64,000 nucleotides of DNA from Callaeas wilsoni (taxonomy: Eukaryota; Chordata; Aves; Passeriformes; Callaeidae), in contig VWPU01011874.1 in assembly GCA_013398955.1 (NCBI GenBank), positions 310,001 through 374,000 of the forward strand, read 5' to 3'. Positions 50,791-63,400 of the stretch are shown here, piece by piece (the stretch's first letter is position 1; every line of letters begins with the position of its first letter). Made by a program: the position numbers and the translations under genes. A model generated the notes under the pieces. It was not told where the DNA came from and ran no database searches. It saw only the letters and a program-made list of their open reading frames with translations.

Positions 50791-52026
50791 TCATGGTTTA
50801 GGACTATGCAGCAATGAAATGAAACTGATCCAACACATGTAGTTACAGGAAAACGTAAGACAAAAGATATCATTGAGATCATGAGCATAATTTTACATAT
50901 TTTATTTCTTCAGGTTGGGTTCTTCTAATTAAATGGCTCATTCAAGGTGATTCTGCTTAGCTCTCCATCTCACCCTTGTGACTATAATGTTGACTAGAGC
51001 TAGTAATCACCATTGGTGTAAAAATTCTATTCATACTAAGCTTATCAATCAGTTTTTTTAATGTCAACATTATGATATCCTCTTTAGGTGAATTTGTATC
51101 AGCATTTAAACTAGCTCAAAAGCGGAGAAAATAATCTGAAAATTAAATCATAAAAATCAACTGCCAGTAAAAGAGGATAAGCCTAGAACAGATTATTTTT
51201 CCAAATCAAATATATTTGTCTCCCATATTAAACATACATCCCCTATTTTTATATCTGCAGGGTTTTTTCTTTTTTATTTATCGACCTCTTAGTTCTGATA
51301 ATTTTATAATATTAAATTAATAATAAATATAATACTAAAACTGTCATTTGATAACAAACATCTTAAAAACCTGAAAAAAAAGTCAGTGTTGAAGAAGGCT
51401 CAAACCGATGTAAATGTCTAGCTGCTATATCAAGAAAAATGCAAGAGATATCATATATGTCTACACAGGCATTGATAATTCTTACAGCAATTCAGTACAT
51501 TGTTAACCATCCTAAATTTGCTAAATGGGCCCTACTTTGGGGTAAATATACAAGTGGGAAGGATGTGGTGTTGGCGAAGGTAGAATGAGCAGAAACAGGG
51601 TGAAACCTGGGTCTTTCAATGACTAAACTCTCGTTCCATGTTATCCTTTGTGCTCCCTGTAGACCTGACACAAGTGTTCCCTTGGGGTACCTTGCTATAC
51701 TGATTTAGACTCCCATAGCAGCTCATTAACAGTTTCAAGGCAGACTTTATGAGATAAGGATTTAAAAACCCCCAAATACACTATTCAACTACTACACCTA
51801 TACATAGCTGCTGACACTTTCCACCTCTGTAAAGACAAAAGGATTCCAAGAGATGTCTTACCACAACACTGAAACAAATGAACAGTAGAATCTGAGCCTG
51901 AGGTCACCAGCACCATGGTGGTCCAGATCAGAAAGATGTGGAAGGAGAAATGCTGGTGCCATGCCATGCTCCCTTTGGAATGTTTGACTGTCACCTCAGA
52001 TCTGAGCATTTGTTTTCAGGTCAGAG
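50791..52026. other. Non-coding stretch, no gene seen
   Basis: AT-rich to about 51540, then moderately GC-richer to the tandem repeat. No gene or transposon is recognised. Confidence 0.6.
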
Positions 52027-52415
52027 TTAGGGTTCAGACAGCCACAAACCTCTAGGGACACTGGGACTGGATAAGGCATGCCAAGGGGACCACAACACTG
52101 CACCACTATTGCTCCTTCCACACTCTTTAAACCTAGGCCACTCGTCCTGGGGACCTGCTCTTCAGCCCCAGGTCACTATTAGGGTTAAGGTTTGGAAAAC
52201 CACAAAGCCTACATCTCCAGGCACAGTGGAGCTGCAAAAGGCATGCCCAGAGGAGCATGGCACTGCACCAACATTGCTCCTTCCACACTTATTTAAACTG
52301 AACCACCCATTGTGGTGGGGACCTCATGCCCAGCCCCAAGCCATTATTAGGGTTGAGGTGAGGGTTCAGAGAACCACAAAGCCTACAGCTCCAGGGACAT
52401 GGGAGCTGAAAAAGA
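52027..52415 (+). repeat. Tandem repeat, unit about 165 bp, about 2.4 copies
   Basis: Three successive unit starts are seen: the 'ccacaaa' anchor at 52042, 52200 and 52374, 'cactgcacca' at 52096 and 52261, and 'agcccca' at 52164 and 52332. Spacing is 158-174 bp, so the units differ by small indels. Each junction carries TTAGGG-like sequence ('gttagggttcag', 'tattagggttaagg', 'tattagggttgagg'). The units are GC-richer than the flanks. The third copy is partial. The frame at 52109-52423 simply follows the repeat. Confidence 0.85.
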
Positions 52416-53417
52416 AATTGTAATGTCTGCAGTGACCCAGATCCATATTGCTCTTCCAGATGCTCAAGCAGAACTTAGTATATATGACATTTTTCTTTCA
52501 GAATTGTGCAGATTTTTAACCTTACCTATACTGTTTGTATTTTGATAATTCTAGAAAGTAGTGGACTCAAGGCATTCCTTAACTTTTTGGGTTTTTTTCT
52601 TTTTTCTTGTTTGGGTCCTATTTTTAATCTCATAAGCATTCATCATGGTAAAGCACAGAATAGATAACCAAACCACACGGCTTTAGAAGCTACCTCACCA
52701 AAGACTGCTTCCGACACAGAGTAAGTCTTGTCACCTTCTAAATCTAATATTTCACACTCACACCTCAGCTGGGAGCAGACAGAGGTGAAGAAACATTCAA
52801 AGGAGCACAGTACAGCAAAGTGGACCACTAGACTAACGAGGAAGAAAATCCCACCATGAACATACTCCTCCAAAACAGACCTCAGGATGCCATGTCAAAA
52901 ACCTTCTAAATTCCATTCTTGAGAACAATCATTGACCAAAACTCAAAGGGACATGGATAGATGAAGACAGTACCAGGGTACAGTAGTAAGTACTGGGAAG
53001 GTTGCTCTTTTATAACAATTTTAAGAGTATTATTGATGCTTTCTTGTATTAATGGGATAATTTGGATGACTGGACTCTTGTAATGTTGATTACACTTACA
53101 AAAAAGACACAGCTGCACATGTGGTACACTTCTTTCACCCATAAGAGCATTATGGGGGTAACAATGGATTACATGCAGTTTTTGAGGACAATCAATGTGA
53201 CAAAAATATACAGTAAGAAAAATGCACATATACATATATATGTAGACATATATGTATATTAAGAAGCATCTTTCTGTAAGAGAATTAAATTTGTCACAGT
53301 CCTCCTGCTTGTCCTAAAGAAAAGGACACTCAAGCAAAATTTAAATAATTACTATTTTTATTCTTAGTGGGGCGTGGCAAGTTCGCATATGTGACTGGGA
53401 AACAGTTTTAGTCAAAA
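52416..53417. other. Non-coding stretch, no gene seen
   Basis: No recognisable gene. It has a T/G run at about 52585-52615 and an AT-rich inverted repeat at 53228-53259, listed separately. Confidence 0.6.
53228..53259. repeat. AT-rich inverted repeat, 12-bp arms
   Basis: Arms at 53228-53239 and 53248-53259 are perfectly complementary around an 8-bp spacer. The sequence is alternating AT-like, so this may be no more than a simple repeat. Confidence 0.6.
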
Positions 53418-53502
53418 GAGACCAAATTCTGCCCTTACTCCTATCTGTAAAGCCCTATTAAAGTCAGGGTATTGCATCATTGAAATAGCAGAACTTGGTC
53501 TC
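53418..53502. repeat. Small fold-back element with 15-bp terminal inverted repeats
   Basis: gagaccaaattctgc (53418-53432) is repeated in inverted form at 53488-53502 (gcagaacttggtctc), 14 of 15 matching. The interior has 'aaagtca' and 'attgaaat', which resemble the centre of short fold-back repeats I recall from amniote genomes (ends like 'gaccaaattctgcccttag'). The size, about 85 bp, suits a non-autonomous DNA transposon or old fold-back repeat. The family name was not assigned. Confidence 0.65.
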
Positions 53503-53679
53503 CATAGCAATGCAATTAATATTAATAATAGCAAAATTTTAGATAAAATGCATTTTAGTTTTCATGAAAGTTGTTAACTGTCCTAAAGATTTCAAACCTG
53601 CTTCCTGCAGTAGATCAGATAGCTCAGGAGCAACACCAGGGAAAGCTGCACAAATTGATTCTATCATTGTGCCTGTATA

Positions 53680-53925
53680 CTGGTGTGGTGGGACTGCTTC
53701 TAAAGGAGGGGCTGTAGTTCACTCAGTTGGGATTGGTTGAATTATTTATTGCAGCTACTGAATTATTTATTTCTGTTCGCAAATAGGCTTTAATTTGTAT
53801 AAAGGTATTTGACAGGCATCATTGTTCAATCAGTGTAGCCAGAAAAAATCCAGCTTTTGGGTGCCTCAGTAAAGACTCAGTCTTGCAAGGCATTGAGACT
53901 TGTCATGGCATTTTTTGTGACATGG
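53680..53925 (+). mobile_element. Possible old LTR
   Basis: An inverted CCAAT box (53731-53736), a TATA-like TATAAAG (53798-53804) and an AGTAAA polyadenylation-like signal (53868-53873) are spaced as in a retroviral LTR. There is a TG-rich left edge. No related copy exists in the window and no target-site duplication was found, so this may be coincidence. Confidence 0.28.
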
Positions 53926-56787
53926 CATTTTTGCTCTTTGAAAAATTGACTGAAGGCTTCAGGACAGCGGTGAATGACAAATAACAAACAAGACAGAGCA
54001 ACTGGTTTGTTTTGTTAACAGATCTTCACACTTCAATACAGATCATCCTTAAGGACTGTGCTCTCTGATATCTATGATCAGACAAATAACACCCTCATTC
54101 TTTTTTGTCAATATCAAGTAAAAAGGGACAAAAATAAACACTGAACTAAATGGCTTTTAGAAATCTGAACAACCATTCATGCATACAGGACTTTATAAAT
54201 CCCTCATAAGTTTTAGGTCAAGGAAAAAAGAAGAAGAGGAAAAAGAAAATATAAATTGCATTCAGCTTCTTCCACCTTGAAATTCAAAACCTAGGCAAAA
54301 TGCTGCATAAGTCTGCAGTTTCACAGCAGGACAATGTAAAACAATTCCTCTCTAATTTGCTTTCCCTTTCTCCTTACACATTTTTCTTCACCTGCTTTTG
54401 GTTGTCTCTGGAGCTCATAAGATCCTGTGATGAGCTGATTTGTCACACAAAGTTGGTAAAATATATATTTGTATACAACTATGTCTATATGTTGCTGGCT
54501 ATTTTATATGTTAAAATCACTTAGGGAAAGGCTTGATAAAGACTAGAAGTAGCATAAGGCAGAGGGCAAAGGTAAAGAGGGAGATATTATATTAGCTAGA
54601 AACTGCTGGTTGGTAGAAATGGATCTGAAGTCTAAGTTACATACTGTCATGTTCTGATCATCATTTTGTTTTGCTAAAAAAAGGGCAGCATTAATTTCTC
54701 TCAAAACAGTGAAGCAGCTACCTGTCATGTGACTGCACAGGGATTTAAACACTAACTCATGAAATGGATGACCTACTACAGTAAAAAATTTGAATCTCTC
54801 ATGTTTGTAAACTACTTCTTTTTAAAATATTATTTTCCTCTTACAACTTCAAACTTAAAGAAAATGAGTAATAACTGCCTGACATTGCAGTGTTGAATGT
54901 AGACATAATGATGGTGAAAGACTGTGGAAGTGCTAACACATGCCTTCCATGTGAACAAAGATCTTGCTGCAAGGACAACCAACATCGTCTTTACCATTAT
55001 GCTATACTTTCTTTATATGGCAAATATTGTAAATCACCATTGAGGATTATTTTTGACCTTCAGTAAACTAAAAGAAATGTGCACAAAATATAGCATGTCA
55101 AGCAATTTTTTTAACCCTGAAACTTAGAGGCTAAATGTATATGCATCATGTTATGTGATTGTAAAAGGTTTCATGTTAACCAAAGTTAAAGTATTTCTGT
55201 AATTATTTCTACAGCATACCTGAATCAAGATAGAGATGTTTCTGATTATTTCAAAGATGACTATTCAAAGTAAACAGCATCATAGACTTTTTCATCCAGT
55301 GAAAACTTGAACATTTTAACTGTTGTCTCTCTTAGTTACTTAAATTCTATGGTTTATGCTTTCTTCTTAAAAAAACAAAAAAAAAAAAGAAAAACAAAAA
55401 CTAAAAAAACCAATCCACTATAAAAGAAACGCAAAGTTTATTTTTTCATTCATTTGTGTATTTATATAGAAGCTGAAAGTCTAGTGCAGTAATTGGGCTC
55501 CCTACTAAGTGATAAAGTCACTCAATGTATAATAGTTTACAAGAGTCTGGGATCTGGCTTCATGCTCTGTGTTTGACTTGCATTTTAAACTAAGTTAAAC
55601 TATTATTTTAAATGATGAAGAAGAGAAGATTTGCAGACCTAAGCAATTGTTATCAACCACAACATGTTTTGAAAGATTGGCAATGCCATCAGCCATCCCT
55701 TGTAGAAAGTATTTTATTAATTTTAATTATTATTATTATTCATCCAGGCACTTTCAGGCTCCTCTATCATGAGTATATTCTTTGACCTAGGACACGACAC
55801 TTAAATCTGCAAGTCAGTATGAGGGAAGATGTGCACTTACAGCCTGGTTGAGATGTATGAGTGTAGCTGCCTGTGCATGACTCTGAAAGTTTAATCAGTT
55901 TCAGTAAATCTCTTGCATTCAATTATGGGTCACTGTGTGCTATTTCTATTGACCTCCTTATCGAAGAAAGCTGTTAAAGGAGGTATGTTTGTGCACTTCA
56001 TAGTACTGTTCCACAGGCAGTCAGAGTAAAGTTTGGGGGAAAATATAACAGAAATGGACAAATAAATAATTCAAGACCTGAAAAACATAAATTTATACAG
56101 TAATTGTAATAATACTGTAATGAAGAAAACCACTATATATGTTGTAATTGCTTAAATCAAATTTATGCTGTACCTAACTTGCCTGACTTTGAGAAGCAGG
56201 TCACCTTCCTACAAGTAATGGAAAATATTTGCTACAGTGATTTGATGCTTTATTTCAGACAATCTTGCTGGACCACCTGCTGGTTCTGAAGATCAGCTGT
56301 CAACACAAAGGGTGGATTCATAAAAGATACTCTCATTCTGGTAGAGTAGTAAATATAAGCACAGAGGGGTGCATGCTCTGTTTCCAAAGCCGTGTGGAGA
56401 GAAACCACCACTGTAGAAGTTAGTGGGGTGCTGCCAGGTGCAAGTTTCCAGTCAGTAATCTTAGCTAATGGAAACATCCACAAGAAGAAGCAAAGGGATT
56501 ACCTGGCATTACTGAAAAAATCTACATGGAGCTGGGGCCAGGTGTTGCAAAATTAAAATGCTGTGTGGAAAGAGTATATAACACATGAGAAAATAAAAAC
56601 AGATAAGAATGTAGAGCTGCAACTACTCTGCAGTGTAAAAGAAATCTACTGACCAATATTAAATCTGCTTGTCACTGTATTTGATACATGAAAAAATGAG
56701 TTAAGAAAGGTAAATGGGAAGAAAACTGAGCTAATGGACTAGGCCCACTTTCTAAATCTTTGAAAGGGATTCAAAAAATAATGCCAC
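53926..56787. other. AT-rich non-coding stretch, no gene seen
   Basis: No recognisable gene. A purine-rich patch lies at about 54219-54250 and an A-rich run at about 55370-55410. The 77-codon minus-strand frame at 56250-56483 has fairly ordinary composition but no recognisable domain. Confidence 0.6.
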
Positions 56788-57525
56788 TGTGTAGGGCCAG
56801 GTGTAAGCACGTTTTGTCTCAAACATTCTAACCGTTATGATCAAAAGAGAGGGTCCCATGGAGGTGGGACAGTGTTGTTCTGAGCCAGCTTCCTGCTCCA
56901 TCTTGACACTAGGGCTCAACTCCGGCCCAACTCACTTCCTGTGTGCACGCATGAACAGAACAATGCAAAAAAACTGAGTTTACATAGGAGCCGTACACCA
57001 GATTAACTACAAAAGGAAGCAAACCGGCCTCCCTCACTCGTTTTTTTTCTCTTTTGCTCTCATTGTTTACCCCAGCTCTGGACCATCCATGCAGCAGGAA
57101 AAATGTGGGACCTAAGGACGGGATGATATTCTTTGCTCTCTCTCTCCCTTTACTGCCTTTATTTGTCTCCCTCCTGGCTTTGCCAGGGCAAAGCATAGCT
57201 ATCATAGTCTACCCTGTACTCCATGCTGAGCTTTGCTGGGGGAGTGGGAAGCTTGTGAAAGCATTTCGTGTCTTAGTAGCCAGCACCTTTGAGAAGGTTC
57301 TTGTGAGGAGCTGAGAGCTTATTGAAGTTTATTGTACAAAAATTAGGGCTTGTTAACTTCCACTTGTAAAAGTGTACTGCATGAATTTAAGGGCTTGTTA
57401 GCCAACACCTTTTGAGTCTAAACAGTGGGCTGGTTGCCAGAGTTGTGGCAACTGTACAATAAAATCACAAGTTCCCTGGCACATGGTCTAGTGTCTTTGT
57501 TTAGCTTGACAAGAATTTATAACAA
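56788..57525 (+). mobile_element. Endogenous retrovirus LTR, third family, probably solo
   Basis: The segment is GC-richer than its surroundings. It starts with TG (56788) and has an AATAAA at 57458-57463, followed by a 'gtgtctttgtt' GT-rich element and a likely end at 'ataaca' (57519-57524). Within it, two related blocks are repeated: 'agggcttgtta' twice, and 'tagccagcacctttgag' resembling 'tagccaacaccttttgag'. It does not match the other LTRs in the window. No target-site duplication or proviral interior was found; limits may be off by 50 bp. Confidence 0.6.
57458..57463 (+). promoter_or_regulatory. LTR polyadenylation signal
   Basis: AATAAA, followed within 40 bp by a GT-rich stretch, in the position expected at the R/U5 border of the LTR. 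Confidence 0.5.
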
Positions 57526-60316
57526 ACATCATGGTCTCTAGAAATGGGTCATGACAGTTGCACAAAAGGAAACACAGACGAGGGCAATGATAAAAAGGCA
57601 ATGAAACTGTTCTGAGCTCTGCAACACTGAGCAGCACATCTTCAGTCATGAAGGGCAATTGGATTCTTGCTCAGCACATGGTTTGCTCAAGGTAACTTCC
57701 ATTCTGGCTTCTTCAGACACACCATTACCTTTACTGCTATTATTATTAATAATTTATTTTAAACCTTTGTAAACATAGTAACATCTCCTCAGTTTAAAGC
57801 CACAGGTGTTGGAAGTCATGCAAGCCCTTTGGATAGTAAATATTATATTTACAAATATTAATACAAACTGAAAACTGTGCAACATTTTATTTCAATAGAA
57901 TCAATAAAAATAGCAGACTATTTCATAAAAATTATGAACTGTGACTTCCTAATATGCCTTCAAAACCTTCAAAAATTTAGTCCACCAGTTTATCTCTTTA
58001 GATTAAGGGAGGTAGAGCATAATTTCCACAGCATTAAAATGTTCATACTCATTGCACAAAACTGTGCTTCTAGGACATAGTGTCTATTTGGGGTTTTTTC
58101 CAAATTATTTTATATTATTATTATAAGAATTTTTTCCACATTGCCCATCTTATGTTCCTGTTTTAAATGTGGTTCTGAATGTCACACAAATATTGTAGTG
58201 TGAAGCCTATAAAATCTAACCACTTTTTCCTGATTGAGTATGAAGGTGACGGCAGATGAATTTATTTTTTTGTAAGCATCAAAAGTGGTGCAGGCAATAT
58301 ATACCAGCTACATCATCATGTTATTCAAATGGCATGCAGTTCCAGTTTTAACTATACACCTTACACATAAACTACAGAATGAGCAATGTAATTGATTGCT
58401 GTGGAAATTAACTGTGTGAGAAAAATCATTATTATTTCAAAACTGTGGTAGAAATAATTCTCTTGTTGCATGTCAGAATTAGCATTTTAGATGCATTATG
58501 GGACTGTAGACCTAAGGAAGCTATCCTTTTATTTAGTGTTTTCTTTTCCCATTTTTCTTTTCCCCAGAGTTAATATACCTGCCTACAAATCCATTTGAAT
58601 ATTCTAAAAAATAATCCCATGATATTTCACTCACTAAAGCAGATTGAGCTGACAATATTGGTACGCTTCTAAAGAAGTGAGACTTCTGCATACACTAGAA
58701 GTATGAAAAACAATGAATTTTCAGTTTATTACAAACAAAGAAACCATTGAAATACACTCATGACATCTGTTTACTTAATAGCTCTTTTGAACTACAACGA
58801 GTGTAAAGTATAGTCAGGATATTATATGCAAGGAAGCAAATCATGTTCATGTCTAGTCCCTATCTACGTGTTTCTTTCTCATTTAAATGGTGAGTGCCAT
58901 GTGGTGAAAACTTCAGCTGTAGTAGCTGAATATGAACTCCTACCTAAACAGGGGGACACAGTTTGCATGAACAGAGACTTCTGTTTTTCAAAGGACATTC
59001 ATCTCAAAGGTGGAAAGGTGATGTTTTCATCTCATTCTCTGATATCCTGGTGGAAACTACTGCCCTTGGTTAGCAGAGATGAACCTCTTGCATCCTTCTT
59101 TTCAGAAACTGCAATGAAATAACAGATTCCTGAAAAAGTTTGATTTGGTACTACTTTTTTTTTGTCTTAAATTGATGCTTTTCTACTGTCCTGCTGTATA
59201 AACCTGCTAAACTGGGAACGTAATTATCTGCAAACTCAAAATGTTTCTGTGGGACTGGATTTGTGAGTACAGGAACTATGACATTCCTCCTGGAAAGCAC
59301 AGGAGTTTTGAAAATGACTGAGATGCTGCTAGAGAGGTGTGTATGTACCCTGGACATCACCACACTTGGAGTTCTGATGAATGCCCTATTTTGAAAGGCG
59401 AGAACCTAGAGGAGCCAAGCCCTAAATGTCCCTTTCAATAACATAATATCTGGTGATTAGTCCTGAGTGCTGTCAATTTTCTTTTGCCTCAGCTTCTATG
59501 AGACTACAGGCTAAAGTAGAAATTACTCAGAAATCTAGCTGTTGGTGATGTTTTAATTTTAAGTAGTAGGTTCTATACAACATTAGTTCCCACAGATTAA
59601 AAAAAATCTTTTTCTTTTATCTGGTAAATTCATCTATTTTTTTAATCTGGACGTGAAAAGCCCTGACAGAAGGATTCTAAGAGTAAAGAAAGCTTCCTGG
59701 GGAAAAAAAAAAAGGAGGTGAAAAAAAGAGGTTTGGAGTTGATTCGGAAGGATGCATTTTTAAAAATTGCCTTCAGTGCAACATCGTCATCCTCAACATC
59801 CTTTCTCAGATGCAATCTAACTTTGTAAGCTCCCAAAATTCCTGAAACACCTGCAATTTCCCAGTCTTACACTCAGGTTAAATATCTGAAGATATTGAAT
59901 TTTAACAAACAGAAGTAGGGTTATTCCAAATTTATGTCTACTTATGGAAATATAAACCCCAAAATCACATGAAGACTCTTTGCCTGACAAAACAAAAGTG
60001 CACAATCATTTCAGTTCAACTTCTGATGCAGACATGTCATTCAAAATTACTTCACATTTCACTTCATCTGACAGTTTTTATTGGCAATTTGACACTTACC
60101 CTTAAAAGTGATCACTCCAGCTCATGGATCACGCTTATCAGAAGGGAAATCTCTTCATAGCTGTGACTGAGCCCTGTCTGAGCTCTGACTGTTTCAGGGA
60201 CGTCAGAGGAATTACACTTCAAGGTTATAAGTACAGATACATATATTAAAAAATATATAAAGAGAATTAGAGTGCATATATGATATCAATTCGAATGTCA
60301 TTACATCAAATAATAT
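57526..60316. other. AT-rich non-coding stretch, no gene seen
   Basis: No recognisable gene or transposon. The 98-codon plus-strand frame at 58826-59122 has no recognisable domain. A-rich runs lie at about 59701-59712. Confidence 0.6.
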
Positions 60317-60458
60317 AAACAGTATACACCTTGAAATGATCTCAGTTGTCTTTTGCTGGTTAATAAAATCATTCATGCATCATTATTAAACAGTATACAC
60401 CTTGAAATGATCTCAGTTGTCTTTTGCTGGTTAATAAAATCATTCATGCATCATTATT
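60317..60458. repeat. Exact 71-bp tandem duplication
   Basis: The 71 bp at 60317-60387 are repeated without a mismatch at 60388-60458. The unit starts aaacagtatacacc and ends catcattatt. The unit is ordinary AT-rich sequence with no sign of a transposon. Confidence 0.95.
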
Positions 60459-63400
60459 TTGATTTGCCTCTACTTTGTGATGTTAGATAAATTGACTTCT
60501 TTATTCAGGTGCACAGTACCGTGACATATTAAACCTGGTTTTGACATTTCTAGAAATAATAGTGAGAATTTGTGGATGGGAAATATGGTATCTTTCAAGC
60601 TTATTTAAAGTGATGCAGCAATGTGCAAATTGTTGTTCTACTACATTCACCTTTCACTTCATGTGTTAGAAATATTACAGGAGACAGATATTTTCACACA
60701 TTAATTAGCAATTAAAAACCTTATAAATAAAATCAATTCACAGAAACTTGTCTTATTAAGATGCAAACTATTATTCCAGATGACTTTTAAATAAGAAATG
60801 AACAGAAATGTTGAAGAGTGACTACTAACCATGCAAGAACATCTTCAAAAACAATTTGTTGAATATTAATGAACTGAAAATGTCATTTCTGGTCCAATTA
60901 CTATAAGTAATTAGGTTTTTTTTAATTATGGAGGAAGTGGAATTTTAATAAGGTCAATATTACAATTACAGTTTTGAAAAAAATCCTAATTGTATTGTCA
61001 TCGTCTTATATAAAAAATATAATCAACTCAATAACATCTGCTGAACTTAAGGTAAAGAGAGAAAAAATACTGTGCTGATTCAGTAGGAACTGACATTTTA
61101 ATGAGATATGGTTTGTTATTAAATGCGGGAAATAAAATAGTTTACCTATGTATTATTCATAGTAGAAAAAACAACTGATGCCATTGCATTCAAATATCTT
61201 TTATACTAATGATTAAAATTAAAAACATTTACTTTTTATTTGAAATATTTATTATATAACTGATAAGTTTGTGAAATCAAAATACTTGCTTCTTAGCTTA
61301 GAGAGATACTACTTTTTACTTAGATTTGTTCTAACTTCAGTTTTTATAGCAAAGTTCAGTTCTTTGATATAAAAACATAATTTTTCAAGATTGTATTATC
61401 TCTGAAGATTTGAAAGCTCAAGAGTCAATACATTTATGCACCTTTTTATTTAGTATTAATCTTTGAGAAAATATATCCTTATTGATCTCTTTGATATAAC
61501 TTAAAAAGTTGGTTGCAATTCAAGTAATTTTCATCTTTAACCCAGAATGTGAATTTATTGAACAGATTGAAATTTCAATCTTGCATTAAGCTAGCCCAGA
61601 TACAGATAGCATTGCCTTTATAAGCTAAATTTTTCTAACCATGTAACATGTCTGCTCTCATAAGCTATGGAATGCAGATCACGTATTATCCATACAAATA
61701 GAAATATAGGTCCAATCTTTTTTTCTTTTAAAAAAAAACCCCAATCATTCTGTGAAAGGAATAAGTACACAGTCAATATATCAGTAAAGTTATAAACTGT
61801 TGCTTAGACTTTGAATAGAGGTTTTTCATTAATTGTACATCTCTTCCTATTCAACCACCTACACTCTATTGTAGTTCTTCGCTTATGGAAATTTCTAATA
61901 AGAAAGTATCACAAGCCTTATTATCTTGCAAAATATATCATATCCGTCTCTTATCCTCTTTCAGATAGAAGAGGTTTTTTTATTTTTTATTATTCTAGAG
62001 AAGGAAAAAATCTGACTGAAATAAATTACTACTAGGTCACAAAGTAATAGATCAACATTTGTCTTTAATAAATACAGGAAATGGATTAAGAAATGAATCT
62101 AAGAATCAGTAGCACATAATCCCAGGATTATGTACAGCATTTGTCTTGCAAAGACAGCATTTTAATTAAAGATATGTAAACAGCATATTAACCACAATAA
62201 TTTTCTAGTCTCTGTGTGTGTGCATTCATCTGATATCCACATTCCGTTTATCCAATCTGGTGACTTCCTCATTAAAATGAGGACGAGGTGTTGTCTCAAT
62301 TACAGCTTTGATGTCCTCTAACCATAAAAGTGAACATTGTAGCAGGAGCAGCATGCTACCACAGCTTGAATCTTGTGCTTTAGTAGTTCAGCTAGGTCAA
62401 AGTGACATTTCAGTAGCATAAACTTCTAGCTTTTCAGCTGAAGTCCATGTCTATTATATCACATTTTTCATTTACCAGATATTATGGGATACTCTGCAGA
62501 TAAATTGTCCAAGAGAGCTGACAGTGTTTACCCTGTTAAGCTCAGATGTTTATCTTTATGCCTTTATGGTGAGTGCTCTGCTATATTTAAAAATAAGACA
62601 ACAAAAAGCAGATTTTTAAAAGAAAAGTGTAGATGACTTTTTTCCCTTTAGAAGAAACGGGAATCAAGAACCCAATCAGATTTTTCCCTAGTGACTCCTC
62701 ATGTGTCTTGGAGACAAGAGTCTACCTGAGATACTGCCTAAATGTCTGTGACTATGAATCTGAGCATTTTCCAGTCAAGTTATTTGACATTATGTTAAAT
62801 CAAGATAAGTTGTAGCTGCACAGAAATCTAGAAAAAAAATAAATTATTTATGAAAAGAGTAGAGATTTCAGGTAGGTTTTTGTGCTCTTGTAGTCCCAGA
62901 AAATAAGATGTTGGCATTGCTCGTATCAGACGCCACGACTCCAGGATTATTCTGGATTTGTGCTGCTTGGAGAATTTTGTAACTTGTAATAGTTATCATC
63001 AATGGCCAACTGACCGTTGTTTACTTTACTTTAATTTTTCTTGGCTTGGTAAAATTGATATGGTATTGAAATACACATAAGTATATATGTATATAGATGT
63101 GTGTTCCTACAGGAGTTTGTGACATGGGATTACTTTATCATTGGAGATTTTTTGGTTTTCCTTAAACTATGCAGTATAAACTAACTAATATTATTTAATG
63201 ATTTTTAGTTCTGTTGATAACTCTCCATTATTTCTTAGGGTCAAGATATGTAAAGCACAGATATTATTTGTGTTAATAACATGGTTTCCAGATGCACTTG
63301 TAATTAAACTTAAAACAGTGTCTGAAAGTGTTTACAATTATTAAAATATTTTTTCCCTAGAGTTTCTGTTTATGAAGATTCTAAAAGGAACACAACACAA

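Noticed and set aside
52027..52415. True interstitial telomere repeat.
   Set aside because: TTAGGG occurs only about once per ~165-bp unit and is not in tandem hexamer arrays.
56250..56483. 77-codon minus-strand frame with fairly protein-like composition.
   Set aside because: No recognisable motif and no supporting splice sites or related copies; kept only as unique sequence.
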